In this document: piece by piece, positions 61,451-64,000 of the stretch | How the letters are laid out: each line of letters begins with the position of its first letter | Numbering within the stretch: the stretch's first letter is position 1 | Assembly: GCF_020882245.1 (NCBI RefSeq) | Contig: NC_083598.1 | Location: 51,993,858-52,057,857 of the forward strand | Source of the DNA: Rhopalosiphum padi | Taxonomy: Eukaryota; Arthropoda; Insecta; Hemiptera; Aphididae | DNA length: 64,000 nt | Reading direction: 5' to 3' | Notes under the pieces: model-generated | What the model was told of the DNA's origin: nothing | Seen by the model: the letters and a program-made list of their open reading frames with translations, nothing else | Database searches by the model: none | Position numbers and translations under genes: made by a program

Positions 61451-64000
61451 CAAATAAAATTATATTGTGCGATCTAGGCGAGAATAAAGGCATAGAAGAG
61501 AAAAACCTCTCGTCGGCCGATTTAAATTTTTGTTTATATTATGTTTTATAAACTACAACCATAAAAGCATCAAATATTTAAATATGTATAATATATGATC
61601 GAGCTGCTGTAAGTATTCGAAGAGGCATTCGCCGAGAATGTAAAAATAACGATGATACCAACGTATTTTTAATTGCAATAACTACAAAAAAAAATTATTT
61701 TCGATTTAAAAAAAAATGTGCTATAGGAAATTGAAGATTATTATGGTGATAAATGATAATACACGTCAATACATCTATAATTGCTGCTCCTTTATAATTG
61801 TCATAAATCGATAAATCATAATATATTATGTTTAATTTCCTATTTGATTTCCGTCATGATAACTAAAACTACGAGTTGATAAAATCAGTCATCGCACTAC
61901 TTAGTTGTATATATAGTTATTTATTAGCGGAACGAGTGATATGAAAAAACTTCATAACGTAGTCAACTATCCATAAAATGTTACAACAATGTGTTATTTT
62001 TCCTAGGGGGGATGTAGCGTCAAAATAATAGGTATATATTATGTCGCGGATCATACTCGTATAAATATATTATTATTATCAATATACGAGGGTACATACA
62101 AAATAATATTATACTCATTTCTCGGTATCCATCGATCGCTGCGTACCTTATGCATATTTTATGCTGTCCGTCAACGACAAATTACCGTACAAATATTCAA
62201 CAGTTGCAGTACATATAATATAATACTAATCATAATACAACAAGTGCCGCACAACCCATGGCTACGTATAATGTATCATAATATATAACATTATTATGTC
62301 CCTTCTGGAATGCACAGAATTATGTATAAATATACATTGGCCTGCAGCTGACGAACTAAATTAAAAAAATTATTAAAACTTTTATTTAATGTACAAAAAA
62401 CAATGCAACAAAATTACTTTTGTAATCAAATTGGCCTCGGCAGAGAAGTTTAAAAAAATATATTAGAATATTAACTGTCATTAATATACCCTACGTATAG
62501 TGCGTATTTAACATTAAAGTGTGAACATACCAGCTTCTCTTCTCAGCAATAATTGCAATTCTCTGCTTAACACGTTTTATTACAATTTATATTCAATATT
62601 TACGGGCAGCAAAAAAGAAATTTAAAAATCGGTTGCCTTGTCGTTTTTAATGTACAAATATTATAGAAATTATCATCAATATATACGTTCCAAAAAAAGA
62701 CATATCGCTATATTATATTTCAGTATTTTTATCGGGCTAGGATTCAAATTGAAATAGCTAATACATTTATGGCAATGTTGTTTTTGGTTTTTTATTCAGT
62801 ACAAAAAACATGTAAATAACGCAACGACTTTTGTAATAAGTATTAAATTATATAGATTTGAATATATACAATATTGTGTATGAATTGGTGTTTTATAAAA
62901 ATATTATTACGAGATTAATGTGCATTAATATTATCGATATAGCTGGTTTTGAAGCCAACATTTTTTCGATTTTTATCTACATGGCTGGTTTTGAAATTGA
63001 CTTTGCAATATAGGTGGTTTTGAAACTAACATAGAAAAATTGTATAAAATCAAAAAATTAATAAATTATTTATGACTACTTAAGAAAAACTTTATTTGAT
63101 TTTAGTTTATTAACAACAACTAATACAATTATTTAAATACTACTATCATATCGTTAATATTGTTATCAATTTTTTTTCCGCGAAAAAAAAGTGATTGATT
63201 ATGGCTGGTTTTGAAATAAATATCACTAGATGGGTGATTTTGATACCAATCACAATTTTCTATGGTCAGTTTAGACCAGCTATAGCCTTTTTTGATGTTC
63301 AATATTTTTACAGCAATTGTAATACAGTGTGAACATTTAAAAAATGCGAGAAAACCAGTTTTCAAAAAATGTGCTTTTGGCTGGTTTTGAAACTACACGC
63401 CTCTTTTAGCCTCTAGTATTTATTTTGTTATACTGCTGTAAATAGCAAAGCCCTGGACGACGCATTCACCACCGTTCACATACAATTTATTTGGTCGATT
63501 TAGAATTAAAAACACATACACACATAGACGTGCTTTAAGCGATTACATATATAGTGTAGCTTTTGTATTATAATACTGTATAAAGATTCTACAGTTAAAA
63601 ATGTGCTCACCATATGATACGTGTTAGGTACCAAATCTATTTACAATAACTTATTTCTAAAGCGTTTTCCCTGTGAAATTTTAGGAAGAAGAAGGTTAAT
63701 GGGAAAAATTATACTACTTTCGAATTATAAATTTAAAAAACTGTCGGCCATTATCGATTTGCCACGAAATTTCTGCAAAGATCAAGTATACATATATTTG
63801 ATTTACATACAAATATAAAAAGTATAATAATATATATGTGTGTGTAAAATTTTAAATAGAACCTTTTGCACTATATAATTGTTGCTCTACAATTTAAATA
63901 ATAATATAATCCTTAGAATAGAAATCTCATAATATAAATAAGAGAAATCAATTAAATATTCAACTCTGTAATAGTGCCAGTTATAAGAGTTTATTTTAAG
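61451..64000. other. Region upstream of exon A, no gene seen
   Basis: AT-rich. The short frames at 63129-63365 and 63621-63818 show no motif. A scattered repeated word is described separately (62941-63393). If trio has upstream DH1-PH1 exons they are beyond this end; I found no exon with a Trio-like peptide here. Confidence 0.55.
62941..63393. repeat. Scattered GGCTGGTTTTGAAA motif array
   Basis: The word (a/g)G(c/g)TGGTTTTGAA occurs at about 62941, 62983, 63013, 63203 and 63379, with a variant GGGTGATTTTGATA at 63231 and a partial inverted match AAAACCAGTTTTCAAAA at about 63352. Spacings of about 30-42 bases within clusters are followed by larger gaps. No known repeat type fits. Confidence 0.6.

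Noticed and set aside
1..64000. CRISPR arrays, bacterial operons or phage genes
   Set aside because: The window has spliced genes, insect-type transposons and no regularly spaced direct repeats or compact gene clusters.

Overview
The window is AT-rich, intron-rich eukaryotic DNA, most likely from an aphid (Hemiptera). That assignment rests on base composition, on interspersed repeats that I recognise from memory as typical of aphid genomes (conserved blocks near 8.1, 43.4 and 55.1 kb), and on an insect-like gene structure. I could not run a search to confirm it.

The only host gene I can support lies on the minus strand: the 3' part of a Trio/Kalirin/UNC-73-type Rho guanine-nucleotide exchange factor (trio). 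Ten shared or SH3-coding exons and two alternative first exons were placed by splice signals, reading phase and protein similarity. Reading down the gene (decreasing coordinates): distal first exon A (60915-60580), SH3 exon (48088-47872), internal first exon B (31376-30956), a linker exon (19223-19124), three more linker exons (14568-14463, 14045-13890, 12100-12020), three DH (RhoGEF2) exons (11805-9844) and two PH exons ending at the stop codon at 7098. All phases join. A-SH3-linker-DH-PH gives a 734-residue protein. B ends in the same phase as the SH3 exon and can replace A plus SH3, giving 690 residues without SH3. Both first exons sit in CpG-rich islands in otherwise AT-rich DNA, so two promoters are likely. 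DH1-PH1 and the spectrin repeats of a full Trio are not in the window; if present they would lie beyond 64 kb.

The long introns hold mobile elements. The best is a complete 1,987-bp IS630-Tc1-mariner element (51492-53478) with perfect 47-bp terminal inverted repeats, TA target duplication and an intact 456-codon transposase with DD82E spacing. Others are a 745-bp Tigger/pogo-like element (39121-39865), a 167-bp hAT MITE with a perfect 8-bp duplication (50566-50732), a decayed LINE (about 32.2-34.4 kb) split by a hAT element (33389-34109) that still carries the decayed end of its transposase, a three-copy family of TTAA-flanked palindromic MITEs (23.2, 43.6, 49.3 kb), two TA-flanked 150-bp MITEs (40.5, 56.7 kb), a foldback element (14913-15747), and a decayed transposon-type HTH coding fragment (18263-18505).

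The stretch 1-7066 downstream of trio and 61.5-64 kb upstream show no gene I can support. The latter contains an unexplained scattered 14-base repeat (62.94-63.40 kb).
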